A DNA stretch of 64,000 nt from Craterostigma plantagineum (GCA_027422505.1 JAPQWV010000495.1:171001-235000); one strand, 5' to 3'; positions 1 through 13,331 are shown, counted from the first letter of the stretch. Numbers and translations are program-made. Notes: generated from the sequence alone by a model not told the origin.

Positions 1-2840
1 CCATGCACGCAGTTTTCTTGCATCGCCGTAAACCCGTTGAATGCCTCGTTGACGTGCTGCAATAATAGCATATAATGTTATTAAACGAAATAATTAGAAC
101 ATATTTAGCAAAAAACACACATACCTCGTCCAAGATCCACGCTTTCGGAGTGAACAGATCGGCAAAGAATTTCTTGTCGTACGCTTGGAGCATTCCTGTC
201 CGTTCATCCTTTGCGCCCATTCTTGCCACCTCCACCTCGACGGCATCCCAGTTCTTCACTCGCTCCCCAATGATCTGCTTTATGTCCGCGCGGCGTTGTA
301 TTGTAGCGCGAGGGGTCGAATCGGGCGTCGGCGTATACGGACTCGAAAGCATCCTCGACTTCTTCTTCGCCCGTTCAGTCCGTGGTCGTTTTTTGCTAAC
401 CGCCGCGGCCCTCTCCGCCTCCTCGGCTGCCGCGGCCTTCTGCGCCTCCGCCCACGCCGCTTTCTTCGCCGCGGCGGCCTTTTTCGCCGCGTCGGCTTTC
501 CCCGTCACGTTCTCCACCACCGCCGCCTTCTCCGCCGCGGCCCTCTCCGCCGCCGCCGCTTCCACCGCGGTCTCTTCCGCCGCGGCCCTCTCCGCCGCCG
601 CTGCCGCTTCCGCCGCGGACCTCTCTGCCGCGGCCCTCTCCGCCGCCGCCGCTTCCGCCGCGGCCCTCTCCGCCGCCGCCGCTTCCGCCGCAAACTTTTC
701 CGCCGCGGCCCTCTCCGCCGCCGCCGCCTCCGCCTCCACGGCAGCGGCCTCCATCATCTCTATATCCATCTCGTACTCCATCTCCACATTCTCGCCCCTC
801 TGCTCCCTCCCCGTCACGTTCTCCGCCTCCCCCTCGTTCGTCGTCCTCCCCGTCGCCTCGGGTTGGTTCGGCGTCCTCCCGAACATCGGCGGCGAATGAG
901 GAGGCGAAGGAGGCGGCATGTCCCGATCGTAGCTCCTCGTAATATCCCGCACCATGTCGGCATCAGGATCTCAAGGGCTACAAAATTAGAGTATTACGTT
1001 GGATTTACGTAATATATATAATCTTATAAAATAAACATTAAGTAAGACATACCTTGGAGCACGATCAAGCGTAGCTCCCTAATCTCTGTCCGCATATCCC
1101 GTACATCGCCTTCCAGTCTGTCCATTCTTCTATCGAAATGGGCGATTATTGAGCCGGAAGGAGGAGGAGACGGCCTCGGAGGAGGAGACGGCCTCAGCGG
1201 AGGAGACGGCCTCGGAGGAGGAGACGGCCGAGGAGGAGACGGAGCAAGCCGATGCTCGGTGCAGTAGACCGGCAGCCCATTTAAAAGATGCTCCACTATC
1301 CTCTGGGCTACGGCATCATCCCTGCTGCCACAAAAGCCGGCGACCGTGCGGAAGTGCCTTGAATCGGCTTCAGCATCGGTCGGTGTAAGGCAACACCGCA
1401 CGTCCTGTGTATTTGTACAATTTAGAAAACGCAATCTAAATAAATCCATATTATAAATAAATAAATATATATACTTACATCCATCCCTACGGCACCGAAT
1501 GCACGCTCGACCTCTTGCCATCCCGGAGCAGAGCTCTTGCCGTAAAATGTGGTCTTCCAATGGCACATCCGGGGTATCGGGAGCCTTTCGCCGCCTTTTC
1601 TCACGGCGAATTCCTGCCCGACGGTCGGCCAGCACTCGTACGCCAGAACCTGATAAAAGAGAGTAAACATAAGTTAAAATATGTCTTAAATAATACAAAA
1701 CTAATTACCTGAAGCGGCATGACGAAGCCGCTGATATCGAAGGTTGTTTGGATTTTTCCCTTCGATGTCATCTCCATGTGCTTCCCCAAGAGGTCTTTGT
1801 TCAGACCATAAACGACCTCCTCGAATGATATCCTTCCCCAAGGATATTCGTTGAAGCGGTCGAAGTCCTCCACTAGACGGAGCCACTCCTCCTTCAGCTT
1901 CAAGTCCCTCTTTACCCTCCGCTCCCCTAGCACCCCGGCGGCAAAATAAAGGGCCGCGATCTTCAATTTCTCGGGATTCACGCCCGAGTGTCCACCGGCG
2001 TCACGAATCATTCCCGTGATTTTCTTCTCCAAATCATCAAAATATATAACGGGCTTGCCTACGAGCCATAAAACAAACGTTAGTTTTTGAAATCGAAGTA
2101 AAAAAAAGAATCAAAATGATAAAAAAAAATATGATTAATACCAGGCCAATGCCTCGTCGCAAACTCGTTCGATGACGGTATCTCTGGCTCGTTAGCGCCG
2201 CAGTCGAGGCCCGTGAGTAGGCAATACTAGACCAATGAAAATCTTAATGGTCGCCCATGAACGACCATCCAGAACTCCTTCGACTCCGGCATATACTCCA
2301 CCTGCCGGCTCATCAAAAACCACAGGATCATGTTCGAGTTGTAGTGGTCTCGGGCCACCTTTATTAAATTCTCGAACTGAGTCCGTCTGACCATCTCCTC
2401 CATCTCCTCCTCGTTCAAAAGCGTACGGATGCATTCGCATACCGGCATGTACTGCGAGTTCAGAGTGAGGATGACATGGTAGAAATTGTCCGCCGGCAAC
2501 TTCGTCGGAAAATAGATCTGAAAATGCAAAAAAAAAAAGAAAAACAATGAAAATTGACTGTTATTTGAGTTAAGTATTCTAGTAAAACGTCACTCGAATA
2601 GGTTAAACAATTATTCTAACCCTAATTACTCGAATAATTACTCGGAAAAGCAGCGAAACGATTTAACGCTAGAAACGAAAGATATAACCAAGAAATTTGT
2701 TTGACCAAATCGATTTAACAAAAACCCAAAACGCGACCAAAACTCACCGTGGCTCTACCGGCGTCGATTTGCTCATCCTCATCCACCCGGTTACGTTGAG
2801 GCGCGGTAGGCTCCGATGATTTCGTTTTTCTTTTCGCCAT
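1..2840 (-). pseudogene. DUF1985-type, Ulp1-associated transposon gene, interrupted and running off the window
   Basis: Six or more exons can be followed on the minus strand, from an ATG at 2840 (exon 2748-2840) through about 2142-2517, 1709-2058, 1475-1649, 1053-1420 and 110-980, with consensus splice sites. The middle exons carry the conserved region of plant DUF1985 proteins, with a run like WGRISFEEVVYGLNKDLLGKH and then AYECWPTVG and RMCHWKT. The next exon is Pro-rich (repeats of SPPPRP), and the last is a long Ala/Glu-rich helix with repeats of AAAERAAAE, followed by an Arg/Lys-rich basic stretch. Such proteins usually continue into a Ulp1-like cysteine protease and are carried by Mutator-like transposons; that part would lie left of position 1. 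A TAG at 2227-2229 interrupts exon 2 while the frame before and after it stays coding, so this copy looks disabled. The family link is from motif recognition only. Confidence 0.6.
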
Positions 2841-2939
2841 TGATGATTATGCTTGGGTTTGTGTACGATTTTTTGAGCTAGAGCTTTGGTTCGAAGAGAG
2901 AGCGCGAGAGATTTAGGTTTTCGAGTGATTTGTGTCTAA

Positions 2940-3290
2940 TTTTCATTCCGAGCTTATAAAATACTGCTTATTCGAGTAATCTACTCGAGTAGTTTATTCG
3001 AGTCGTGACTCGAAAAAGTTACTCGTAAGTTACTCGAATAAGGCTGCTTATTCGTTTAAATTTTCTGAATGTTATTCGAGGAAATTTATCACTTCGAAAT
3101 ATTATTAGAGTTTGACATTCGAGTTTTTCTTTTAACTCGAATAAAAGTCGTATAATTTTTTGCTGTTAATAAATCGGATAAGCAATTATTCGAGTCTGAT
3201 AATCGAGTCTTCTCTGAACTCGAATAAAACTCGGATAACTTTTCGCTGTTAATGAGTCGGATTAGCCTGCTTAATCAGTTTTTTAGTAAG
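2940..3290. repeat. Clustered TTCGAGT/ACTCGAA motifs and a diverged direct repeat
   Basis: The AT-rich stretch upstream of the DUF1985 gene holds roughly a dozen copies, in both orientations, of a motif around TTATTCGAGT. Within it, two diverged units of about 63 bp (near 3136-3200 and 3221-3285) share a pattern starting ACTCGAATAAAA and running to TCGGAT. Further copies of the motif occur near 2590-2650. Motif clusters of this kind are typical of subterminal regions of plant DNA transposons. No terminal inverted repeat could be identified, because the other end of the element would be outside the window. Confidence 0.45.
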
Positions 3291-3428
3291 GGTATTTCAG
3301 TCATTTGACAACCCGTTCCTTTTTTTTAAAACCAAATAGAATCGTTTCTCTTTTTTTAAATTTTCCCTATTTTCAGACGTTGGCTGACTTTGAGTTTTGA
3401 CTCCGCCAGTTGGAGTCGAGGGTTTAAC

Positions 3429-3462
3429 GGAAGAGAAGAGAAGAGAAGAGAAGAGAAGAGAG
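3429..3462. repeat. AGAAG microsatellite
   Basis: A short (AGAAG)n run lies about 75 bp upstream of the PPR start codon at 3535, probably in its 5'UTR or core promoter. Nothing else is recognised between 3290 and 3534. Confidence 0.8.
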
Positions 3463-3534
3463 CTTCTAGCTAAACAGCGAAACCAACAAGCCTCGGAAAT
3501 CATCATATTGAGATGAGATTTTGAAGACTAGCTC

Positions 3535-5991
3535 ATGCTTTTATCTGCAACAATTAGGTTACTACTCTCTCAAACCACTTTGTTGAAAAGTAATCAGTTC
3601 ATTCGATCGTACTCGGTTCCATCACTTGCCCACTTCACCCCGTACTTTTCTGTCTCGGGTTCCGAAGACCACCCTTCCCTTAATGCTAAGAACAGCGACG
3701 TCGCCGGCGAACGAAGTGCCGGGAGTGAATTAACTCCGAGTGGGGTTGCTGAGATTCTAAGAAATTTGCACAAGGAACCCCTGTCTGCGTTGGGGCTTTT
3801 TAACCAACTAAGGGAGAATGGATATCGGCATGGCGTTTTAAGTTATTTGGCTGTTATTAAGATATTATGCTACTGGGGTTTGGACAGAAAGTTGTGTTCT
3901 TTTTTCGAGGATGTCATAAGAATGAATACGGAGGAACGATGTTTCAACGTATCGGAGTTATTCGATGCGATGGTGGAGGAGGCGAAAATTGAGGGATTAC
4001 ACTCGTTGGTTCGGGCATTCGATGCGTTGCTTAAGGGTTACGTTACACTAGGGATGTTCGACGAGGCTTTAGATGTTTTATTTCACATGAAGCAACACGA
4101 AGTTGGACCGTCTTTGTTTTCTTGTAATTTCTTGATGAATGGGCTGGTGGGTCGTGGAAAAGTCGAGACAGTGGCAGCTTTGTACAAGCAGTTGAAGTTA
4201 CTTGGCATCAATCCAAATGTATATACTTACGGGATTGTGATAAAGGCGTACTCTAGACGTGGCTGTTTGGAAGAAGCAAGAGGCGTGCTGCTTGAGATGG
4301 ACGAAGCTAAGGTTGCTCCCAATGCTTTCACTTACGCAGCTTATCTCGAAGGGCTATGCATGCACGGCCAGTCAGATATGGGTTATGATGTCTTGCTAGA
4401 TTGCGAAAGGCATAACGGTCTAATTGATGCACATGCTTATGCTGTTGTAATTCAGGGCTTTGTCAGTGAAAAGAAGCTGCATATGGCGGAGACTGTCCTA
4501 CAGAGATTGGAAGAAAGCATCCTAGTACCTACCGAGATGCATTACCGTGCCTTGATTCAGGGGTATTGTGATTGTGGGGACATAGATAAAGCCTTGGACA
4601 TCCATAAGGCGATGGTGGCTAAGGGTATTAAAAGTAATTGTCGGATTCTCACGCTGGTCCTGCAATGCTTTTGCCGGAAGGGCTTATATACTAAAGCAAT
4701 CGAGCATTTCAGGAACTTTCGAGATGGCGGCATCTTCCTCGATGGGGTTTCGTATAACGTTGCCATTGATGCCCTGTGCAAATTGGGAAAGCTAGCGGAA
4801 GCTCGTCACTTGTTCGAAGAGATGAAGGACAAGAAGCTGATCCCGGATGTGGTTCATTACACCACGCTGATGAGCGGTACGTTCGACCGCGGATGCGCTT
4901 TTGAAGCTGGAAATGGGTTGTTCAGAGAAATGATTGAGGATGGTCTGGAACCCGATGTTATAGCACTCGACGTACTCGTTCGTGGGCTGTCCAGAGCTGG
5001 CATTGTTGATGCCCTGTATTCCCTTCTCGATGCTATGAAGGATAAAGGCTTGACTCCGAGCTCAGCTACACACAACGTGATAATAGAAGGCCTCTGCATT
5101 GCTAAAAAGGTTCGGGAAGCTGAAAACTATTTCGCCGAACTGGAAGATAATAGCATCGAGATCTGTACTTCCATGGTTAATGGGTACTGTAAGTCAAGCA
5201 ATGCTGTGAAGGGATACGAACTCTTTCTTCGGCTGTTGAATCAAGGGCTTCTGATTTCTAAAAACTCCCGTTTGAAACTCCTTAACAGCCTCTGCGTGGA
5301 AGGTAAGTGCGATAAAGCTTTCAAGATGTTTGAGACTATGCTTTCTATAGGAGGTGGCCCTAATAAGAAACTGTACAACGATCTCATTGCCAGCCTATGT
5401 CGTGCTGGAGACATGGAAAGGGCCCGACGGGTGTTGGAGCGTATGATCGAGAGAGGATTATCTCCTGATCTGATCACATATACGATAATGTTGAATGGCT
5501 ACTGTCAGAAGAGTTGGTTGAAGGAAGCTCTCGATCTGTTCAGTCACATGAAGGAAAGAGGGATTAGTCCAGACATCGTTGCCTACACTGTCTTGCTCGA
5601 TGGCCACCGCAAGATAAGCTTTAAAAAAAACAAGAGAAGCAGAAGCAGCAGGGACCTAAAGCAACTGGCTTTGGCTTACTGTCGTGAAATGAAGGAGATG
5701 GGCTTGAAAGAAGACATGGTATGCTACACTGCCTTAATGGATGGCAGCTGCAAATCAGGGAACATGGAGGATGCTGTTTCCCTCTTCAATGAAATGGTCG
5801 ATCGTGGTCTGAGTCCTGACAGGGTGGCTTATACGGCTCTTATATCAGGCTATTGCAGACAAGGAGATGTAGAAAAGGCTTCAACCCTTGTGGATGAGAT
5901 GCCGGGCAAGGGGTTAGAGGTGGATGACCGCACCACATTGGCGATGCATGATGGTGAGATTGTCAAGGCCAAGAAATGCTGCAGCTCTTAG
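3535..5991 (+). CDS. P-class pentatricopeptide repeat protein, mitochondrial (At2g26790-like)
   Basis: This is an intronless 818-residue gene, as usual for plant PPR genes. The first 30 or so residues are basic, hydroxylated and poor in acids (MLLSATIRLLLSQTTLLKSN), which fits a mitochondrial presequence. From about residue 160 to the end, tandem 35-residue PPR motifs follow, recognisable by repeated patterns such as YTYGIVIKAYSRRG, VVHYTTLMSG and DLITYTIMLNGYCQK. The motif just after the presequence (EILRNLHKEPLSALGLFNQL, then CYWGLDRKL) resembles Arabidopsis At2g26790. There is no E, E+ or DYW extension, so this is a pure P-type protein and would be expected to bind organelle RNA in stabilisation, splicing or translation rather than editing. 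A Lys/Arg/Ser insert (KKNKRSRSSRD, about residues 700-710) interrupts one motif. The reading frame is intact. The RNA target cannot be read from the sequence with confidence. Confidence 0.9.
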   Translation: MLLSATIRLLLSQTTLLKSNQFIRSYSVPSLAHFTPYFSVSGSEDHPSLNAKNSDVAGERSAGSELTPSGVAEILRNLHKEPLSALGLFNQLRENGYRHGVLSYLAVIKILCYWGLDRKLCSFFEDVIRMNTEERCFNVSELFDAMVEEAKIEGLHSLVRAFDALLKGYVTLGMFDEALDVLFHMKQHEVGPSLFSCNFLMNGLVGRGKVETVAALYKQLKLLGINPNVYTYGIVIKAYSRRGCLEEARGVLLEMDEAKVAPNAFTYAAYLEGLCMHGQSDMGYDVLLDCERHNGLIDAHAYAVVIQGFVSEKKLHMAETVLQRLEESILVPTEMHYRALIQGYCDCGDIDKALDIHKAMVAKGIKSNCRILTLVLQCFCRKGLYTKAIEHFRNFRDGGIFLDGVSYNVAIDALCKLGKLAEARHLFEEMKDKKLIPDVVHYTTLMSGTFDRGCAFEAGNGLFREMIEDGLEPDVIALDVLVRGLSRAGIVDALYSLLDAMKDKGLTPSSATHNVIIEGLCIAKKVREAENYFAELEDNSIEICTSMVNGYCKSSNAVKGYELFLRLLNQGLLISKNSRLKLLNSLCVEGKCDKAFKMFETMLSIGGGPNKKLYNDLIASLCRAGDMERARRVLERMIERGLSPDLITYTIMLNGYCQKSWLKEALDLFSHMKERGISPDIVAYTVLLDGHRKISFKKNKRSRSSRDLKQLALAYCREMKEMGLKEDMVCYTALMDGSCKSGNMEDAVSLFNEMVDRGLSPDRVAYTALISGYCRQGDVEKASTLVDEMPGKGLEVDDRTTLAMHDGEIVKAKKCCSS

Positions 5992-6002
5992 GGAGGAGAG
6001 GA

Positions 6003-6004
<2 letters not shown>

Positions 6005-6038
<34 letters not shown>

Positions 6039-6053
6039 GAGAGAGAGAGAGAC
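6005..6053. repeat. Compound (AT)n(AG)n microsatellite
   Basis: An AT dinucleotide run followed directly by an AG run lies just after the PPR stop codon, probably in the 3'UTR. The rest of 5992-6277 holds nothing recognisable. Confidence 0.85.
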
Positions 6054-6277
6054 TTCCGACAACGAGAAGAGTTTATGATTGATCGAGGACGACTGTGTCA
6101 ATGTTGGACAGTGTGGTGTATGTATGGGCTTGGTTAACCACATTTTGGTGAACTTTTTAGTTATTATAACGACAGTAACGTTAGCGAAACCCAAGACAAA
6201 CCATTATTATAATCATCCAAGCTTTCGAAAGCAACTTATGAGAAGAAAGAAGATTTTAGTAGCGATCGCTCTGCTCT

Positions 6278-6379
6278 ATAAAATCCAATTTCGGAGATGG
6301 TACAGTACCTTTGAAAAAAGAAAATAATATAAAATCCAATTTCGGAGATGGTACAGTACCTTTGAAAAAAGAAAATAAT
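6278..6379. repeat. Perfect tandem duplication, 51-bp unit
   Basis: Two adjacent 51-bp units (6278-6328 and 6329-6379), each starting ATAAAATCCAATTTCGGAG, appear identical. They lie between the convergent PPR and UMP kinase genes and are probably a recent slippage or repair event. Confidence 0.9.
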
Positions 6380-6438
6380 CACAACGTTCAACAAAATCAA
6401 AATTCTAACTACATTTTGAGACGAGATTTTCTGTCTGT

Positions 6439-8373
<1,935 letters not shown>

Positions 8374-8584
8374 TCTTGGATTGGATGGTTATTGATAAAA
8401 CAGCCTCAGTTGAGGGACAGGATTGTCCCGGCGCCGGCCTCCTTGGGGATGATGAAGTGATTGATAATGATGAAGCAGAAGAGAAAATATCTCTTCGTAG
8501 CGGTGTGTATATATTACAACTAAAAAAACATACAAGTGTCCCTAATATAATTTTGTTGTTTTAACAATTAAATAACATTAAGTT

Positions 8585-8658
8585 GGCCCAAACAATTTTG
8601 TCTTTGTAAAGCCCAATATGAAAATCGTCATATTTGATAAATAGCTCAAAACCCTAAA
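8585..8658. promoter_or_regulatory. Telo-box and two site II motifs in the UMP kinase/NOP58 divergent promoter
   Basis: The 393 bp between the two start codons holds a telo-box (AAACCCTAAA, 8649-8658) and two site II-type hexamers read on the minus strand (TGGGCC at 8585-8590, TGGGCT at 8610-8615). This pairing is well known upstream of plant ribosome-biogenesis and translation genes, so it fits NOP58 directly. Whether it also drives the kinase is inference. Confidence 0.6.
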
Positions 8659-8766
8659 CTAGTCATCCACCACGGCCAAGGAGTTGAAAAGAAGAAAAAG
8701 AAAACAACTTCTCTTGAACCCTACTTTGGCCAGCTACTACTCACGGTGGTCGTCGTCATTGCAAAC

Positions 8767-11592
8767 ATGTTGGTCTTGTTTGAAACACCCGCCGGTTTCG
8801 CGCTGTTCAAAGTTTTGGATGAAGGCAAACTAACTAAAGTCGAGGTGCGATCATTTTTTTTGAAACCCAAGCTCGTGCTTCGTCTTTCCTCGACGATATA
8901 CTGTTCTCTTTTTAAAATTTATTTTACTTATGACATTTTTTGGTGTTGCAAGGATTTGGGCAAGGAGTTCCTGACTCCGGACTCTGCTAGAAAGGTACCG
9001 ATTTGTTTCTCGGTTTTACCTTTATTTCCAGCTTTTTTATGTGGCAGCTAAGTTTGAGTTTACGACTTGTATGTTCTGTTTCTACGTTTCATCACATACT
9101 TTTAATTAGTTACTGTTGTTCGCTTTAGGTTGTCAAGCTGAAAGCTTTTTCCAAGTTTGATAGCATGACGGAGGCTTTATCTGCTGCATCACTTTTGATT
9201 GAGAGTAAGCCAAGCAAAGATTTGCGGAAGTTCTTGCGCAGCCATTGTGAAGGTGACATTTTGGCAGTGGCCGATTCCAAACTGGGAAATGTGATTAAGG
9301 AGAAGCTGGTTAGTTTTAATAATGAGTCGACGAGCTTCTTTGTTACGTGTCTATTCAGCACATTAGTATTTAGTTTTGAGCTATTTTTTTGCAGCAAATC
9401 GAATGTGTCCACAATAATGCTGTCATGGAATTGATGAGAGGCGTAAGAAGTCAATTGACTGAGCTAATATCTGGTTTAGCTGCACAGGACTTGGCTCCAA
9501 TGAGCCTGGGATTGTCACACAGCTTGTCAAGGTTCAAGTTGAAGTTTAGTCCTGACAAGGTGAGCCCTATTATGAGAAGCTCATGCTGTTGAAATAAGTT
9601 TAAGTATGATTATTAGCTGAGTGATTGATTATACAGTCTGTTGTATTTTAATTTGCTGATGGCTGCTTTAGGTTGACACAATGATTATCCAAGCTATTAG
9701 CTTATTGGACGACCTCGACAAAGAGCTGAATACTTATGCTATGAGGGTAAGAGAATGGTACGGTTGGCATTTCCCAGAACTCGCTAAAATTGTACAAGAC
9801 AACATCCTTTATGCTAAGACCGTGAAATTAATGGGCAGTCGCTCAAATGCTGCCAATCTTGATTTCTCTGAGGTAAAGAAAGTAACATCTTATTTGTGAA
9901 GTCATGCTCTGGTTATGCGAATAACTTGTTGATTGTGGTTTCTCTTTTTTTCATGTATTTTATGAACTCACTCTGATGAAAAATCTTGAACTGGTTTATT
10001 CTAGAGAATTCAGTACGTACTATCTATCTAGATAAGAAGTTGCTGTTTGATCATGATAAGTTTTTTTAAATATAACCTTATTGGCTATTCCACTTTGCAA
10101 TTTTTTCACATGATGTTAAAAGATGTTGGTGTAGTTAACTTCCAATATTCTATGCCATGTGTTACTTATCAGCAAGTCTTGTCTTTTTATTGCTTAAATT
10201 TCCGACCATTGCAACCCATTTTGGGGCATCTGAGTTGGTCTTATTTATTTATTGCTATCTTTTGCTTTATATTTTCTGCTGAAACTTAATAGATACTACC
10301 GGAGGAGGTGGAGGCTGAAATGAAAGAGGCTTCTGTGATTTCCATGGGAACTGAAGTTAGTGACTTGGATTTGGAAAATATCAAAGACTTGTGCAATCAG
10401 GTTTTATCCCTCTCAGAATACCGAGCTCAGCTTTATGACTACTTAAAGAGCAGAATGAACGCGATTGCCCCCAATCTCACAGCTCTTGTTGGAGAACTTG
10501 TTGGTGCTCGTTTGATCGCACATGGAGGTAGCTTATTGAATCTTGCTAAGCAGCCGGGAAGTACCGTTCAGATACTCGGTGCAGAAAAAGCTCTTTTCAG
10601 AGCGCTTAAGACGAAGCATGCTACTCCCAAATATGGTCTGATCTATCATGCATCATTGATTGGGCAAGCTGCACCGAAACACAAGGGTAAGATATCACGT
10701 TCTCTTGCTGCTAAGGCTGCTTTAGCAATTCGATGTGATGCTCTTGGAGACTCAGAAGATAACTCTATGGGCTTGGAGAATAGGGCAAAGGTAGTTTATA
10801 ATACCCTGCCAGATTCTCTTCATTGTTCGAGATAGTCCTTACTCCAGACCTTTGCAATCCTTGTTTAATTATTTTTCTTATCTGGTTGGTTGGTAGCTTG
10901 AAGCACGTTTGAGGAACTTAGAAGGTAAAGAATTAGGTCGTTTGGCTGGCTCTGCTAAAGGCAAACCGAAGATTGAAGTTTATGACAAGGACCGTAAGAA
11001 GGGATCGGGAGGATTGATCACACCAGCCAAGGTTACTATCATTCGAAATATCTTCGACTCCCGTGTTTATTTTATCTTTGCTTTTTCTTCAGATCGCATA
11101 ACTTTATTTCGTGAAATGCAGGCATATAATCCAGCTGCAGATTCAACCTTAGGGCTGACGGAAACGAAAACTACAAAGGAGAAAATTGAAGCTGTACCAA
11201 TGGATGAGCACGTCACTGGCGAGGAAGGAAAGAGCAAGAAGAAGAAGAAAAGAAAGAACAAGGAGGCTGATGTTGTGATGCAAGATGCAGATGATGGCAC
11301 TGCACCAGTTGAAACTGAAATTGCTGAGGACAAGAAAGAAAAGAAGAAAAAGAAGAAGACAAAGGAGTTGGCCGAGCCGAAGAGGATTGAGCCTGAAGGA
11401 GGAGAGAAGAAGAAAAAGAGAAAGCACACAGAGTTGCCTGAAGAAGAGGATAACGAAAAATCAGCGACAGATGCAGGAGCAGCAAATGAGAAGAAGAGGA
11501 AAAAGAGAAAACATTCAGATCCGGAAGAAGAAACTAAGAAGGATGTCCACGGTGAGAAGAAAGAAAAGAAGAAAAAGAAGCAGAAAGAGTGA
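8767..11592 (+). CDS. NOP58: NOP58/NOP5 box C/D snoRNP core protein
   Basis: Eight exons (8767-8844, 8953-8994, 9129-9308, 9395-9559, 9672-9872, 10293-10790, 10897-11031, 11122-11592) join without a frame break into 589 residues. The protein starts [20 protein letters not shown], as plant NOP5 proteins do. It then has the coiled-coil region ([25 protein letters not shown]) and the Nop domain with [21 protein letters not shown] and [15 protein letters not shown]. The C-terminus is a long Lys/Glu tail with KKKKK blocks, typical for the family and probably nucleolar-targeting. NOP58 binds box C/D snoRNAs with NOP56, fibrillarin and 15.5K to guide rRNA 2'-O-methylation. Nearby UTP11 is another nucleolar factor, but there is no sign that the two are linked functionally by position. 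All splice sites are GT-AG and all phases agree, so this gene model is firm. Confidence 0.95.
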
Positions 11593-11965
11593 AGGGTGAT
11601 GAATCTACGTTAGTATTAAAATCCTGTTGTTTTATCCATCTCGTCTGGTTCGTCGTCCGTCTTTACATTATGAAGGTTTTTTTATTTTGTCCATTTTTAA
11701 TGCAGTGTACTACTTGGACAGAACTATCCCGTTTTGAATGCTAAGTTTTACATCTACTTTTTCAGTGTTTGAACATGCTAATTATGAACATTCATTGATA
11801 ATAATTTACTTAGCTATCGAGGTTGAAGTCTCGATATATTCTTGAATCAAAAGCATGATGATTTAATGATGATATGCATACGTGCAAGAATAAGTACATT
11901 GTAATTAATAGGACCTGATTGTAATTGGATAAAGTCGTTCGGTATTTACGGTTAATATCCGTCAG

Positions 11966-11992
11966 TCAGAGAGAGAGAGAGAGAGAGAGAGA
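11966..11992. repeat. (AG)n microsatellite
   Basis: A short AG run in the 430-bp gap between NOP58 and the kinase relic. The rest of that gap shows nothing recognisable. Confidence 0.85.
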
Positions 11993-12029
11993 ACGGATCA
12001 ATTTTAGAAAGGCAACAGTAGTTTGATGT

Positions 12030-13331
12030 TGTGGATGGAGAAGCGATCCTATTCGACGTTAGGTGATTTACTTGTTGGGATGGAAGGTAGCACATGGACA
12101 ATCAATCATCAACAGTGTGCACGCACAACACATAATCAGCGGCGAAGTGGTGGCTGTGAAGCTTCTCAACTCGGCGAAGGTGACCCCGTCATCTCCGAAA
12201 CTACCTGGACTGTGAATTGACCTTCCTCTCGGTCAACCATCCCAACATCATACGAACTCATCGATGACATCCAATCCAATTTAGTATTCTTATTTCTTGC
12301 TGCTTTAGTCTTTACTGCTTCACCTGTTTACGAGATCGAACACATTGCGACTGATATTTGGATAGGATGAAGATTGCATTGGCCTTGCCATGGAGTTCTG
12401 CGATGGTGGATAGCTTCTTACATTCAACGCCGTGGCACAGTTGAAGAATCTCTAGTTAAAAAGTTTATGCAGCATTTAATCCTTCCATTTCAAGGCATAA
12501 GATATCCCCTAGTGAAGGACACACTTTACAACATGTTCTTATTGAATGCCACAGAACATTCTGTTGTCTTATAACGAGTGTGAACCTATACTCAAAATTG
12601 CAGATTTTGGCCTTTCCAGGTGAAAACATTATTGTCCCCTTCCTTGTTGCCGCTCATTCTTGTGTTCTGACGCTAAATCATCTACATTTGGATCAGGATT
12701 CTACGTCCAGACGAATATGCAGCAACTGTCTGTGGCTCGCAACGATACATGGCTCCAGAAATCCTAGACTTCCAACAATATAATGAGAAGGTCTAGAAAA
12801 AGTTTTATTTTTTTGGCAAATTGTATAGCTAATCTTCGGAAAATTAACTATATAATCTATATAATAAGATTGATATGTGGAGGCTTGGAGCTATTCTATT
12901 CGAGCTTCTTAATGGTTATCCTCCGTTCCATGGCAAGAGTAACGTATAGGTAGCTATTAAGATTGAATATATATTTAAAAAGTCTTTCATTTCCATGATT
13001 TATAGCTTTTTAACTCACATTGATGACGTTCGAGCTTGTGTGGATAAAAGCTTCAACCTGTCTGCCTTTTTCTCCGATGCTGAATCGTGGTTACTATCCA
13101 TTGATCCCAGTAAGTTAGCCTAATGCCTTAAGGATCCTTTCTGTGAATGTTGGGGCACATGGATGACTGTTGTTTATGGTTCTTATCATTTCCCTCAACA
13201 AATCATAAACCTTTAGCCTTTAGGATGTATGTCATTTTACAAATCTGAGTGTTAGTCTGATATAAAGTCATCCTTGCAGATCAGCGTATATCTTTCGAGG
13301 ACTTATATCAGCACAAGTTCTTACGAAACTG
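12030..13331 (+). pseudogene. ATG1/ULK-type protein kinase relic
   Basis: Scattered, frame-broken pieces in the order of a kinase domain suggest a decayed copy of an ATG1-like autophagy kinase. Read in order: a G-loop region like GDLLVGMEGSTWT (about 12060), VVAVKLLNSAK with the beta-3 lysine (about 12150), CIGLAMEFCDGG (about 12375), RRGTVEESLVKKFMQHL in another frame (about 12430), ILKIADFGLS with an intact DFG (about 12590), [13 protein letters not shown] (about 12730), [21 protein letters not shown] (about 12870), and ISFEDLYQHKFLRN followed by a stop (about 13290). The catalytic-loop HRD segment is missing and several stops and frame shifts occur, including a TAG right after GKSNV. Introns seem partly preserved, so this is a DNA-level copy, not a retrocopy. 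It is not expected to make a working kinase. Confidence 0.75.

Noticed and set aside
75..1012. Long Ala-rich and Arg-rich open frames on the plus strand
   Set aside because: They are complements of the repeated Ala/Glu codons of the minus-strand DUF1985 gene; every frame is open there.
11067..11599. Phe/Ser/Leu-rich minus-strand and Arg-rich plus-strand frames over the NOP58 tail
   Set aside because: Shadows of the Lys/Glu-rich coding exon.
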